Assembly: GCA_018881555.1 (NCBI GenBank)
Contig: JACAXG010000063.1
Coordinates: forward strand, 4,817,156 to 4,881,155
Reading direction: 5' to 3'
Length of the DNA: 64,000 bases
Origin: Amblyornis subalaris
Taxonomy: Eukaryota > Chordata > Aves > Passeriformes > Ptilonorhynchidae
The notes beneath the pieces are model-generated. The model was not told where the DNA came from. It saw nothing but the letters and a program-made list of their open reading frames with translations, and ran no database searches. Each line of letters starts with the position of its first letter. Within the stretch, counting starts at the first letter, position 1. Shown in pieces: positions 36,341-50,250 of this stretch. The position numbers were made by a program, and so were the translations under genes.

Positions 36341-39300
36341 TGTCCATTTTCCTGCTCCAGATCATGGGCCTGTCAAAATCTTCAACCAAGGTTCAGTTGT
36401 TACAGTCCTACAAGCCTGCCTGNATACGTTCCAGCTCTAAAAATTGAAATTCATTCCTGATGTGCTACAGGAGACTAAGTCAATGCACTATCCACTTCAG
36501 CACCTCATTTCANTGTTAGAGATGCTCCACAGAAAGCGAGCTTTCCTTCTGTCACACCCAAGGAAATGCACACTGCATTGGACTGGCAGGATACACACTG
36601 CACAGGAATGTGGCTGACCAGATGTACTAATGTAGACCCAGTACACAGATTAAGGTATGAATTTTGGCTTATTGTGCATCATGTTACATGAAAAATAAAG
36701 AACATTGGCAATGCCAAAGGTTATGAACTACCTCAAGTCAGACTGAAGAATCCAGACTGATCTGAATATACTTGTGCCAAAGTTGCACCCAGCTCAAGAT
36801 TTTTGTTGTTTAACCTCATTTTTAGTCTCATTGGATATGAAATCTATTACTCCATTAAAACGAATAAATAAAAATCTTTGAATATAAACCAAACTGTTCA
36901 CTTGAGTACAAATCTCTGTACTCAAACTCTGAGGTTGCTTAGGAGCAGGAGGTTGCTCAGAAAACTCGGCACTCAGAATACAGATTTTTCCAAGATGTTT
37001 AAGTAGTTACCATCAGCATGGATATGGGAACGTAGAGGAATACCTAGTTCAAAAAATCCAGCATGTCTGGTTCATGTTTTATAAAACCAATTTCCCATAT
37101 TTCTATTAAGTTATGAAGAGATATCACTTTTGCCATATCAAGTTGTAAACCCTATTTTAATGTATTTATTGGAATTGATCCTATGCTTCAGAAAAAAACA
37201 GCCCTTTGCCAAATATTTAAGCCATATTTCCCCCCGATAGTTTCCACCACAGCTCTTTCTGTCTTTTTCATTTTTGAAGTTTTTTTAGACAATTCCACAG
37301 CTCTATGNTATCATCATGGGGTATTTAAACAGTGCTTTTTTATATTAAAACTAGAGGTTATGTTAGTATAGGGAATCAGAAGCATCTCCAGAATATTTTC
37401 TTATGTCACACCACGACTTTCTTTCTTATTTTATTTTTTAAATAAAATTACAAACCAAAGAAAACCTTAAGCATATGCTGCCATGCAAACCAAGGCAGAG
37501 TTTCAAAGCTCTAAAAATAGAACAGGTTCCAAGCTGTTTTCCCAAGCTGTAATTGAAAGCCAGCTTGGCAGGAAGCTGTGTTCTACTGGAACATGACAAC
37601 TCACCCTACTTGTTTAATCTTTGCCATCGCCAATCCAACTCTGCGTCTCACAGCTGGGGACTGCAGGAGGGACCCGTGGTGCTTCTGCCACTGGATGTGC
37701 CTTATATTATCAAGAGCACAGAAGGAAACCTGCAATTTCCCTCTGAAGTAGCTTGGAATATTGATATNCCCAAAGAAAAGTGTGTTGGTTTGGTTGGGGA
37801 GGGGGTTGGTTGATTGNGTGGAATTGTCACTCATACCTTACTGCAAGAGTGAAATAAAACCCCAACTCAGCAACCAATTAGATTAATGAATTAAACTGCT
37901 GCAACACTGTATAACAGTATAAATATGACAAAATCAAATACTCTCACTGGATATTACTGCATGTCTTTAAGGAATCTCAAAGATTTGCTATCCATCTCAG
38001 GTAGAACTGGACCCAAAATTCACTAAAAGCAGCTGAGATCTGGACACTTGCTTTCATTGAGCTGGTAATGCTTCCANTGAAGAAGAACAAGACACAGCAA
38101 TTGACAGCTATGTTTAAGAAGAAGAAAATGTACACTGGCCAAGGTGAAAATAATGTTTATTTTAACAACTTATAAACAGGACATTAATTATTTCATTTAG
38201 CTTTCTACATGCACTTCTAGAGGGGATCCCATCTGCTGTATTTTATAAGCACACCTTGGAGTGAAATNAATTACCCTTTACAGTCAATAAAGAAAAGCAG
38301 ATATAGCAGGGGAGTCAAGAAAACAAGTTCTTTGTGACTACATGTGAACCATGGAACACCATTCATTGCTACCATTGTGATAGCCCACACCTAAAAATTA
38401 AATTCCTTGACCAACTCTGCATAGCACAGGAAAAGACCAGATATAAAAGACAGAAATATAATCTGTCAGGAGTTTCACTCTAAAACATAAACAAGCAATG
38501 GATCTCAGTTTCATTGACAGTTTAATTTTCCTCTCTTTCAGTCCGAGGAAATTGTAATTTAAGCCTCCCACATCACATCTGGGGCAGCTTTTCGACCTTG
38601 CAAGCACACACTTGCCATCCTTTTGGAGATACAAAACAAAACAAAATTGGTCTCAATCACATGCCAGAGAGCTATTCAGACAGTATAAGTTTGAAGTGTC
38701 CCAAATAAGTAACATCACCCCAAAATCATAATAGTGACCTCCACTACATAAACTGAGATTTCACAAATTAAGGTGGTTCCCAGGACACGCTGAGCACATG
38801 CACAGATGCCTCTTGTCAGTGCCTTATGCAAGCCCTCAGTTCTGCAGTGCTGATGTATCATTAATTAAACCAATTTCTCATATAAACTGAACGGAGAAGG
38901 GTTCTGAGAAATCAGTCCCACATACTGATCCATCACTGACAGCTGGGCCTAACACCTTTGGAGTTCTAGGCAGGGGACTCTGGGACAAAAGACACCACCG
39001 GAAAAGAAAATGGAATCTAATCCCAGTCACGTGCCAGCCTAAAGGAAGGATAACTCAATTCTCAAAGCAGATAGCATTAGAACTAGCCTAAAGTTTGCTG
39101 CCACAACTCAAAAATGTGTTTGAACTAATGTGACATTTTAGGAGTGTTTTTGTTGGGCTGTTTTGTTGTTTCACTTTGGGGGTTTTTTTGGTTATGTTTT
39201 TGGGTTTTTTTGTTTGTTTTAATTCTATTTGTTAAGTAGAAAAATGCTGAGATCCTCCATACTCAGGGCACTTAAAAATGAAACGTTGTCTACACAGCAA

Positions 39301-42300
39301 GAGCATTTTCTTAGCCCCTCAGGACTTCTGTGTGTCCAGCTGACCCTGCTTCCCTTTCCCGAACCACAGTTCTGCATCCCTGAGTATGCTGACCTAAATG
39401 CAAACCCTTTCTCCTCAACTCTCTCTGTCCAGTCTGCTGCTTCCCTTTGGAGACTGAGGCCTCATCAACAAAAGATATTCTCACTGCAGGAGGGTATGAA
39501 CAGCACACCCCTGTACTGTGCAGGGGGTGAAGGTCTCCACTGAGAAAATCACCAGCTGACCTTACGTGATGTATACACACACTCTTACACATAGGTCGTG
39601 GAATTTGTTTCACAATCCTGACAAGTTAATTTAACAGAGCTGAATCTTAATAAAGACATCTGCCACACCCAACACAGAGTTTTTCTCTCCTACTATTTCT
39701 AATGAAACACTTTCAAGTTAAAGAATATCATCATGTTGAGCTACAAATAATTTTCAGCTATTGCCTTAATTCAATTGAATTCCCACTATATTTGATTTTA
39801 AGTGCATATTACTGCAAATGAAGCTTCTCACTATGGATATCAAATGCACTTATAGAATATTCCAAGTGCTATACAGCAGCAGTTTATATCCCTTTATTTC
39901 AGTGCAGTGAAGTCATTGCTGTTTTTTTGGTGAGAGTTAAATATGCAGAATAGTAATCTGCTCAGAAATGTCATGCAGGGTAGTCAGAGAAAAGTTACTG
40001 ACGAATTTGGGAAATACCAGCCTACCCCCAGGGTACTAAAGAAGTCACAGTGTTTAGTGACACTAAACTCCTGTCACACTGACCATCAAATTAGTGAGCA
40101 CATACTCTTTCTTCCCTGGAACTACTGTCTTCTTGTTCTAGCGTTTTCACCAACTCCATGGTTCAACTTTTGCTTTTTAAAAAAAAAGAACCTAAGCTCT
40201 TCCCATAGTATTTTCCATTCATTTTTCTTAGCTCTGACTGGTATCATCATTATTTAATTATGTTTTCTTGCTAGACTTACAAAACATGAAGTTAGGAAAG
40301 AAGTAGATCCCACCTGTGCTTTTGGAATGCACTTAGTGACAATCCATTATGTATAGTTATCAATAATTAACACCCAGTTACATTCCATTACTGATGCTAC
40401 AACAGATGGATCAGAAAAATCTTCATGCCCCATCTGGAAGGGAGGGAAAGGACTGTAACAAGCTACTTGATCCGTGTGGTTTTGCCCCACATTTTATGTA
40501 TTTCCTTCCCTCATTCTGACCTGCTATCCTGCTGTTATGATAACAGGTGTTACATTTAGGAAGTACACTACAACTATATGATACAACCTTGACATTCTTT
40601 TAAAATGAGCATTAAGAGGGTGGAAAAATGTAAAGACTTTTTCAAGTCAAAGTCAGTTGGTCTTAGTTGCACTTCTCACACACTCTAAATGTCTTGTATT
40701 TTAAAAAAGTGAATAAAGAAACAACAAACAATAAACAAAACAACCTTTTTTTTAACCTATAGGCTGAACATCTGTCTTCTCAGAGCTCATTCCACATTAG
40801 CTTCTACCGTCTTTGACTACATACACTGAATATTTAACAAAATAAGCAAAAAACCATCATAACACTATTAAAGCAAGAATAATATTTCAATTCAAGAATA
40901 AAAAGTGTAAGAATGCTCCAGCCATACAAATATTAATTCAGACTGTTTGTGTGTAAAGAAATTACAAAATACTTTTCCCCTTATCAGGGCAGGCCTTATG
41001 TTGTTAAAAAGCTTTAGTCTGTTGCAGGTTCATATCTTTTAGCTTTTTCATTCCTAGATACAACTTCTTGTGTCAGCAAGTCAGGGGGACTGCATGCAGA
41101 GTTTACAAGTGCATGAAAATATATTTCCTTCAAGTTAAATAGTAAACAGAAAACCTTGGGATTAAAAGTGAGTGGAGGCTTCATTTTTAGTAGGAATACA
41201 GGAGTTCAAGTTCTTGTTCTTGAGAACCCACTTCCTTCCCCCTTCTTCTAACTCTTCAGACTGGATCCAAAGCACCAGCCATATAAACAGCAGTGTTTGA
41301 TGACTTCACATCTCTTGCTGGCATCCCTGAAAGACCAAGACTGAACCGGACTTTATTTAAGTGTCTGACACTGCAAAGGGATGAGACAATATGAGAAGAA
41401 TTTATGCAGCCTTTGCAAAGGCCAACATACACTTAACTGAGCTCAGAAATAACCAAGAAGACTGATACCTAGATTCTAAAAGATGTGCAGTTTTAGAGGT
41501 CTTACAAGGTATTCCCAATTACTATTTTCCTATTATCTTCTTGTAAAATAACAGTAATTCATGTAATACATTAATTCCCTCTTCTCTCTGTTTGTCAGGA
41601 GAGCTGCAGATTTGACAGAGCAGCTCTTTCTAGTCTGTCTAGACTGTCTGCTCTTTCTAGGGCATTAAGACTCAGGGATAGGTAGTTTACAGGGGTCTAT
41701 CTACAGCTGCTCAAAGGCATTCCAGCACATTTTCTTTAGCCTCCTACCCACCAAATAGGCACACTCAAAAAAAAAAATTGCTTCAGAAGAAGCTTAATGT
41801 TTCTAGAAGCTCTGACTTAAAGAAAAAACCTGCCTCTCCTGAGCCTTGCTTAGCAATTTAGATCTGTTAGGTAGACTTAGAGCATTGCTGAAATGCAAGG
41901 CTACGAAGAGGAAAACTTCCAAGTTTAAAACTATCTTGAGAAGTTTTTATGTTTACACACTTAAAAAAACCCTGTATCTGATGGCAGTGGCAGCATCATT
42001 TGCTCCACTGAATAAACTGTCAAACTCAGAACAGCAACAGACAGCAGAACTGGCTATAGCCAACATAAAAATAAAACCCCTGTGGCAGCACTAAAATCTA
42101 AGTCAGTCACATCTAAATGTAATGGGGAAAATAATATGCTGGAGCTCTGGACCCGTTCACTTTCAGTGTAGTTCAGTTTGCATCTTTAAGCAACTGAGAG
42201 ACTGTACTATAAGCACGACCTAGAAACTACTGAAAAAGAAGATGTGGAGAGATTAAGCTACTTTTCCCCCATTCCCCATTCCTTTTCATGTTCTCACATC

Positions 42301-45300
42301 GGCCAAAACCAATCTCCTAGCTGCTTGGAGCAAAAATTCTGCTGTTGTTGCTTTTTAAGAGTTTTCTGATGATCTCTCAATGGGAAACTGAGCAAAGTCA
42401 GGTCCCAGCACCTACACTGTCAATCAAACTGAAAAGAAAGATGATTCCCTTAACATCTTGCTCTTTACGTTTAATTACTCCTTGCACATTCTCACGAGGG
42501 GTTAAACTAGGCTGGTTTATACTAAAGGCCTCACAATCCCCAGGTCTTTGACACAGAAGTTGAAAAACAAGTCTAGTAAAGCTCAGAAAAGCAGAGCATT
42601 CTTTTAAAAAATGAAGCTTGAAAAACATGTTCTGTTCCTTAAATCCCAGTCCTCAATGAAAGATGACATTAGAAAGCTGAAGGGACTGAGTGCTTGTTCT
42701 TATTTAATTAAGGCTATCTCTGTCTTTAAGAATAAAAGGAGAGCATTGTTTTGATTACACATCTGGTGCAAACCTAGCCTTTAGACAGGGGCATCTAAAA
42801 CACCCTAATAACTACAGCACATTTAAGAATTTTGATCTGGTTAGAGAAGTTTGTGATGTATAAAATTCTAAGCATGTACTCTAAGCCGTACTCTTAAAAG
42901 ATTACAAGCCCATCCTTTAACCAGCAACAGGGCTCACTAGCTGAAGAATTTCTTTCAAGATTCCTGCCAGAGTGAATAACAGTCACCAATTTCTCTTGTG
43001 GAACCTGAATATAATATTCCCTATTTCATTTCCTATTCATATCCCTTATTCCAAACGATGCTTTTAGGATCAAGGATATATTGCTTATTTTCTGTGAATG
43101 AAAAGCATGGAGCACAGCATTCTCTAGATGTTAACAAGACACGCTGATAACGTGAGTCAGTGGTACTGCTTGGTGCCCATCAGATGGTGAGATGCAAAGT
43201 TATGATTTCTCTCTGTTGAATCATTCATGTGGGGGGAACAAAAAAACACCAAAACAAACCAACGCGTTTTCCTGCTGACTGTAGAACTCATCGCAGAATA
43301 CTTGTGCAGTCTCATGNTGAAGAAGACTCAGATGTGAGATACTACTCTTACTAAAAGCTGTGACAAACATAAAACTGAAACCAATGAATCTAAAGCACCT
43401 AAGCAACAAAATAGTTGGACAAAAAATATGATGTATTTCCTTCCAGGATTATTTTAGCTTCGCTATTTTTGCAACTAAACACAAGCATTACTGTTGACTG
43501 TAGAAGAGTCTATGAAACTATCAATAGATTTTTCAATAGTTAAGGGTCAATTTGACAACTAAATTACCTGAGAAAAACCTACCTGACCAATACTAAACAC
43601 ACTTAGATCCTGAAAGTTAGCATTTACAAAGCAGCAAAGAGAAGCTTAGACTCTTGCCATCCTTTCAGCTCTAAAAGCTTCTAATATAAAATTATATTAA
43701 GAGGAAAATAAAAGCTCCTCAGTAGTCTTTAAAACAAGAATATGAGTACAAAATTAAAGCAGTAAGTCTTGTCTGTATAAGGCTTTGTGTGGTATCTGCA
43801 CGCATTAACTAAAACATTTTAAGCTACATTCTGAACAGTTGCCTACAAATGTTCTTTCCAAAATCATGTGAGATGCTGTTCTGCAGGATGAAGAGTCTGA
43901 CTCACTGAATTAAAAGAAAGAGATACCATTGAGTCACGGTAACTGAGTCATTTGGTTTCATATATTCTATCTAAAATAAATTTTTAATCACTTCAAGATA
44001 CTCTAAGGATTTCGAAGGAAAAGGGAAAACATTAATTCAGAAATGCAGGTCTTCCATTCACACAGATCCCCTAGCAATTAAAATCACAAGGACATACATG
44101 AGAAAAAAAACTATATAGATGTCAAATTTTGTAAGCAGGAAATGTATAGAAATAGAGTACTTCCCAAATATTTCTAGCAAACAACAGGAGTTTTTAAGCA
44201 TGGCTCAACTACTGTTTCTGATCCTTTTCACTATGTTTCATTTATTTGGCTGCCTGTACAGAGCTATAATTCTTTTCATCATTACTGTAACCATGTCACT
44301 GCTGATGCTCAGCCGTGTTTTTAAGGATTCTAGGGAAATGCATGCCACTTGGTGGGCATAGCAGAGTCAACACTACCTCAAAATAGGGAAGAAAATGAAG
44401 AGAGAGCAATCATCCTGTTCTTCCTGACTCCAGCTTTGNCAGCCTTACATCTGCCTTNNCTACAACTATCCTTATTCTCAGACNTTTTACACACTTTTAA
44501 TAGAAAATTACCTTAATAACCTGCTACAGTTCTGAACAGAATGATAGAACTGCAAATGGCCATCACAGCTTGTCCTCTAGCCCTCACAACAACAACAAAA
44601 ACAACCCAACAAATAAACAAACAAAAAAAAGGCTGGGCTTATTCTAAACAACTTTCTAAATTTATTAATTTAGAGTATTTTTCCTGCCATCCTTCTTACC
44701 TTCACATTTCGCCCAGCTATGTAAATAAAACACACACACAAAACAAACAAACAAAACCANATCAAATAAAACCCCAAACCATCAAAAACACACACCTCCA
44801 TCAACCACTTCTATGCCCAAATCTCAGCTTGGATCAGGTATTATCCATGCTATAATCAGGGNATTATCCATGAGTTGTTTCAGTTCAGTTTGGATGGTAG
44901 ACTCTAAGAGGCAAGAATAATATCTAATATCGTTCTTCTAAGCTCCATACCCTTATACCATTCATCCTTATATTATTACTCATAAAATTTTACAACTGTA
45001 TGACTAAAAGGAGAGAAATATCTAAATTTCTCTGAAGTTCAAGACAATTTGGCACTGAATGCCCATTTCTCCATGAAACGAGTAAGCCATTCTCCAAATT
45101 TAGATCCACAGCTTAATTCAGCTAAAAGATACACTTTCTTCTTGGGTTGCTCTTTCATTGCCACTTCCTGATATTAACAGCTGCATTTTATCCAGCTATT
45201 TCATGGCTTCAAGCTTGCATATACAAAGAGATTTGCAGAGCTNTACAAGAATGGAGGGGCCTCAAATCTCTGAGTCAGAGGTCTAACATGTCATGTCAAA

Positions 45301-48300
45301 AATAAGCTCTTTTGAGAAACTTTATCTCCAGGAGTACCGCACCAGGTGAAACACAGTACTTTTCCCATAGTCTCTTCATAGCTTTGAATAGATCCATTTG
45401 TTTTTCCTCACTTTTCTAGGAGGACTAATCTCATTTCCTCATCCACATTAATTCCTATTACTTCTCCATTACTGTGCTACTGCAAAAGTATTTCCATTTG
45501 CAGTTACATACCATTGCTAATTATATTCTTTATGCTCTGCTATATAGAGCTTCTAAAGAGATATCTAGAAGTTATTTTAAATTGATATACCAATATTTCT
45601 TCTTTTGAGATTTTGTTTTCCCCTTTGAAAGATTTAATCCTCTTCACAGCAACACAAATTCAGCCTTTGACGCCAAAAAGGGTTTAAGTAGCTGTTCTGC
45701 TAAGCAAGCTGTAGAGTTTTTCAAATGATCCTCATATCCAATCCATAACTTTTAGGCAAACAGAAGCATGTCTTCCAGAAAACTGCATTTTTCTAATGCT
45801 TAAGAAAAAACCACAATGCCAATCTGCAATGAGTTACTGACTTGCATGAGCACACAACAGCCATTTTCTGACTTCCTAATTCACTTGAAAACCCAACAAA
45901 AAACACATCCCTCAAGTGAAGCAGATTTTGCATCTGAATTATTTTTCCAGGCACTTAAAGAGATAAATCTAGAATTTAAAAGAAACTGAGTCATAGTATT
46001 TCCCAGCAGTCTGCTTGAACTCTGCTCTGCAGCTTTATATAACTTCGTGCTTTCAGACACAAGGATAATGAGAAATCCCCTAAAGGAAGTCCCTCGCGAA
46101 CATCNCAGAGAAAAATCACAGGTATCGTTATCCAGGGAAAGAGAACTGAAGTCACATGAGATATAATCATTGAAGTTTTCTACCAATTACATATATAACT
46201 GCCACTTATATCCAGCAAAGTGAGTTTTGCAAGATCTTTTAAGTAGTGCATAAACAATAATACTTTCCAAGAGTGGGAGCCATCCCAGCATTAAGCCATA
46301 TTCTTTGTTACGGAAAATACATTCCAGATCTAGTAGAAATGTTTTAAGTTCACAAGGGAAATGATAAAGTTTTCAGCCCAAAAATTAATCTAGTTTTTTT
46401 TAAATTGAAGTGACATCCTCTATGGTGTCTATCTAGGGGAGCCTTTGAAAAACTTTACTGGGATTAGAGTGAATTTAAAAGGACAACAGTATCATCTGAC
46501 ATTGGAAGAGTGTTTGGTTTGGTTTTTTTTTTAATTTAAACTAAAGGATTTGAGAATTTGGAAAAGTGCTCGTGGTCCTTACATTGATTTAANGATTTGC
46601 TGAGAGTTTGTTTGAAAGTGTTACCATTTAATATGAACTTTTTTTTAAAAAAAAGAACATGTTCACTCTCACAACATAACACAGTCTCTGATTGAGAAAA
46701 AAGGGAAAAATACATGAAGTGACTAAGTAGTTTTCCAAACTGGAGCACATGAACATTTCTTTGTTGCCCATCTTTTCTAATAACATTGAGCAGATTTAAC
46801 AATTTTACGTGCAAAAATCTGTAACCAAAACAAGAGGCAACAAAAAAATTCAATACACTTATTAAAANTTTTGCCCTTGAGATTTACAAAATCTGGGAAG
46901 ATAGCGTAAGACACTGAGTTTGGGATTTTACATCTGCTCTCTGTATTCTCCACACTAATTTGGCAGAGGTTCTAGGCCAAGCCCTGCATTACTTGGTCAG
47001 GCAAAACCTCTCCCCAGGAACCGGCAGACAAAGAACTGTGTCTCACAGCTGTTCAGCATTATTAAGAATTATCAAAAAATGGATTTGTGCCTCAAATAAC
47101 ACAAGGACTTCTCTTACAGAATTTATGTACTACTCAGTGTGGAATACTGCTGTCATCTCGTGAGGAAACCTAGATGTCTGGAGAAATGTTTTTACATTAT
47201 TTAACTCTGATACACAAAATTTTAAGAGACCCTAACTCAGAACCCACAGTGTTTTACCGTAACTTCATCTTCTAATAATTACAGTAAGTGACCTTTTAGG
47301 TACATATGGAGAAGCTACTCAAGAATGAAATATAAATTCTCATATAATTCAATATTATTCATTTCATCACAGACCTGCATACTTTATATTACCCAGAAAA
47401 TATGGAAAAGCATATGTAGTTCAGTGTAGAAAAGACAAGGGAAGCCTTTGAAAGGAGAGAAAGCAGGAGGTAGAAGGGACATGCTGAAACCACCAATAAA
47501 CAGTGAATCACACACCTCATAAAACCCACATGGAGAAAGGCTGCTGAGTTCACAGCCTCTGTCTCCAGAAAGCAAGGACTGCCTGATTAGATAAAAATTA
47601 CTGCTGAAACCTGCACCTTCATCTGTCACCAGAGTCAATGAGAAGCCAAGGAATAGCTTCATAAGCTGTGACAACAGAAGACAAAAAGGTAAGGTGTTTG
47701 TCCAAATCATGCCTGTTTGCACTGGTACCCCTGGATCAGACCCATTTGACCACACTAGAACACCAATGGCTTTACTATGGCCAGGAGTTTCAAGCATTTG
47801 CCATGCTTGTTTTGTCCAGATGCTGATGTGGGTTGTTTCAAAGAGGTACCATGTTTCTAATACATCTTCAATTCACAAAAATGTAAATTTCAGACAAGTA
47901 ACTGGTGTATACTTCCCATATCCTAATTATCATGAACTGAAACAAGACTAATTTTTCAGGCTTCTCTCATTCTTTAGTTGGTGGGGGTGGGGGGTAAACC
48001 TGTTTCAGGGAAATCTGTAACTGTGATTTCTTCCATCTCCAGAGCAGCCTAAAAAATATTGTTCCTTGTCACATGTCTTCATGGCCATGTACACAATATT
48101 TATTTAGCTGAGATGTAATGTACAATTAAGGAGTTAGAGCATGTCACCACTGGGTGTTATGTGAGTTAGGTTAAGAACCCAAAACCAGGCTAATGACATG
48201 TTTAACTCCTCTCTTCTACATTTTGATTCAGCTGATTAAGGCATGCACATGGCCATAAAAATCCTCACAGGTTGAGATAGTCTCCACCTTTTTTGGCACT

Positions 48301-50153
48301 TAATACCCTAGGACAAGTTAATAAATGGTTAATTTTACATGCAGCAGCAGTATTAAGTCACTATCTCCAAAGTAAGTTCCTATCTTATTTATTTCACCAG
48401 AATAATGGCTCTGATTTCAGAATTTATTGTATCATAAAGGCACCAATGCAGAAGCAGCAGTAGAGAATTGTGACATAGTTTTATACACATATTAAAAGTT
48501 TATACAGCTATGTTGTACTGCAGCAGTATTTCATTACTTCTAAATTAATTGTCCAACCAGGAAGTCATAGATCCTAAATTAAGCTTTCATGAAGAGTGCA
48601 AAATAACAGTATCAGCACTACAAGCCCACTACTGACAAGCAGCTGTGCATCTGCAAAGATTAAAGAGTCTCTACCCTCCTTGAGCCTTTTCCTTGGAAGC
48701 AGCCATAATCACAGACTTTGAAGACAAATACAATGACTCCAGAGAGCTTAAAAAAGAAAGAGAAAAGGAGAAAGAAAGCCTTTGGGGGAAAAAAAAGCAA
48801 GAGAAGATAAGGTTCTCTCTCACAATAGGGTAGCAAATTGGATGAACATACTTATCTTCAAGTACTTAAAGACTTAAATTCATCAGAAACTCAGAAAAAA
48901 GTCTAAATGGCTGCGGGCTAACATCTTCTATTTTTCTTTCCTAGGATGGGACAATTAGAAGCACAAATAAGGGGGTCATCACCCTATTAAGATTAGAAGC
49001 AGAGCCCTGTACAGCTTCCTGTCCAGGCAGTAATTCAGTAAATTAGAGTTTCAAAAGTTTACTTCGTGTAAATGAATGAGAATCTAAAAAAAAAAAAAAA
49101 GAGGGCGAGACTTGTGGTCATTTTTTTGTGGTCATTTTTCTTCTTTCTGTGCACATAATAGACAAGCCCTTTAAAGTCTAATATAATGGCTACTTTATCC
49201 ACTAGTCACAGGTTTTCTAAATTACCTCATCATATTTTTAGATAATATCAGTTGTGACATTAACTAAGAAACAAACTCCAATCATTGTGCACTCTGAAAC
49301 TCCCAGGATTATAAAGGCAATGCCCCAAAAACACAGTCAAGCTTAGGCAGAAAAACAGATATTGATCAAAGCCACTAACCTTATTATCTCTCTCCAATTC
49401 CCTCACAAAGCAATACCTTCTCAGGAACTTTGCAGGCTTTCAACTTGCAAGAGTGGAAAAAACCCCCATGCAACCAGCAGCCTTTCCTTGTGTGCCATCC
49501 CATCTAACTCCTTACANCTTTGCACTCCCGACTCTCCTTCCCCTGCCCCATAACTTCCCTCTGGAGGTCTCCGCAGGTTGTTGATCTGAATTGTTTCACT
49601 ATAACAGGAGCGGTGCATAGGGCAAGTTTTCCTGCTTCCAGACACAGTAGTGTGAGGTACTCACAAACCTTTAGAGGGAGCAAGGACTGAATTTTTTTAT
49701 GTTTGTTCTAAATAAGAGCTCACTGCTTTTAAGAATCTCACAATTTCTGAATTTACATGGCTAGGTCAGTACAAGAAATGCACTGGTGATTTATATTCAC
49801 TTTTCCTAGACTATACCGAGAGGAAAAATTAGAAGTATGAAGGACAGACTCATTAGATTCTAAAGCTACAGGGAGATGTAAAGCAAGATGTAAAGATAGA
49901 GTTGTTTGGACTTGTAAATTACTATTGCTTTTCCTGAAACCCTTTTAAAAATCATATAACACTGAAAGCTCCAGGGATTTTTGACAAGAATTTTAATTTA
50001 CGTCTGCAGTCCAAAGATAATGGCAAAATTGTCTATAAAACACAACTAAATGAAGGCCTAGTTCTTTGTTGTCTATATATGACGATTTTCCTGAGAAAAT
50101 ATTTTTTCAAGATTATTTAGTATTTTCTGATACCTGCAGTTAAAAAAAAAAAA
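36341..50153. other. Long non-coding stretch of the gene desert
   Basis: I could see no gene or transposon. Simple-sequence patches include a G/T-rich strand at 39140-39225, AAC-type A/C-rich runs at 44586-44634 and 44731-44795, a purine-rich run at 48748-48805 and an A run at 49087-49102. The frame 44119-44361 on + translates with a hydrophobic middle that resembles a membrane segment, but it has no homologue I know and lies in T-rich DNA. Confidence 0.5.
44586..44795 (+). repeat. Clustered A/C-rich simple repeats
   Basis: Two imperfect runs of AAC/AAAC/CA units (44586-44634 and 44731-44795) are separated by about 100 bases of ordinary sequence. The second contains (CA)n followed by (AAAC)n. 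They could be decayed A-rich tails, but I see no retrocopy upstream of them. Confidence 0.5.
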
Positions 50154-50250
50154 CGTGATGAACTGACCACAACACACATTCCCTATCCCCTGCCCCNCTG
50201 TGGGGAGAAGGGAGAGAAATTGGGAGTGAAGCTGAATCCAGAAAAAGAGA
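50154..50250 (+). mobile_element. Fragment of an avian LTR-type dispersed repeat
   Basis: The run gtgatgaactgaccacaaca, then attccctatcccctgcccc, then gagagaaattgggagtgaag and gaggggtggtgggaatg, resembles a repeat I recognise from passerine genomes. In it this segment lies upstream of an AATAAA-bearing end. Only about 100 bp is preserved here. A run of A at 50140-50152 precedes it. Orientation and family are tentative. Confidence 0.5.

Noticed and set aside
37553..37813. 86-codon + frame with fairly protein-like composition
   Set aside because: There is no recognisable domain, an ambiguous codon lies near the end, and the tail is a translation of a G/T-rich stretch.
44119..44361. Possible small membrane protein on +
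   Set aside because: The hydrophobic segment follows from T-rich DNA. There is no homologue, no signal of an upstream exon, and no promoter evidence.
47384..47797. 137-codon - frame
   Set aside because: No motif or splice context, and the composition is typical of chance Phe/Leu/Ser-rich frames.
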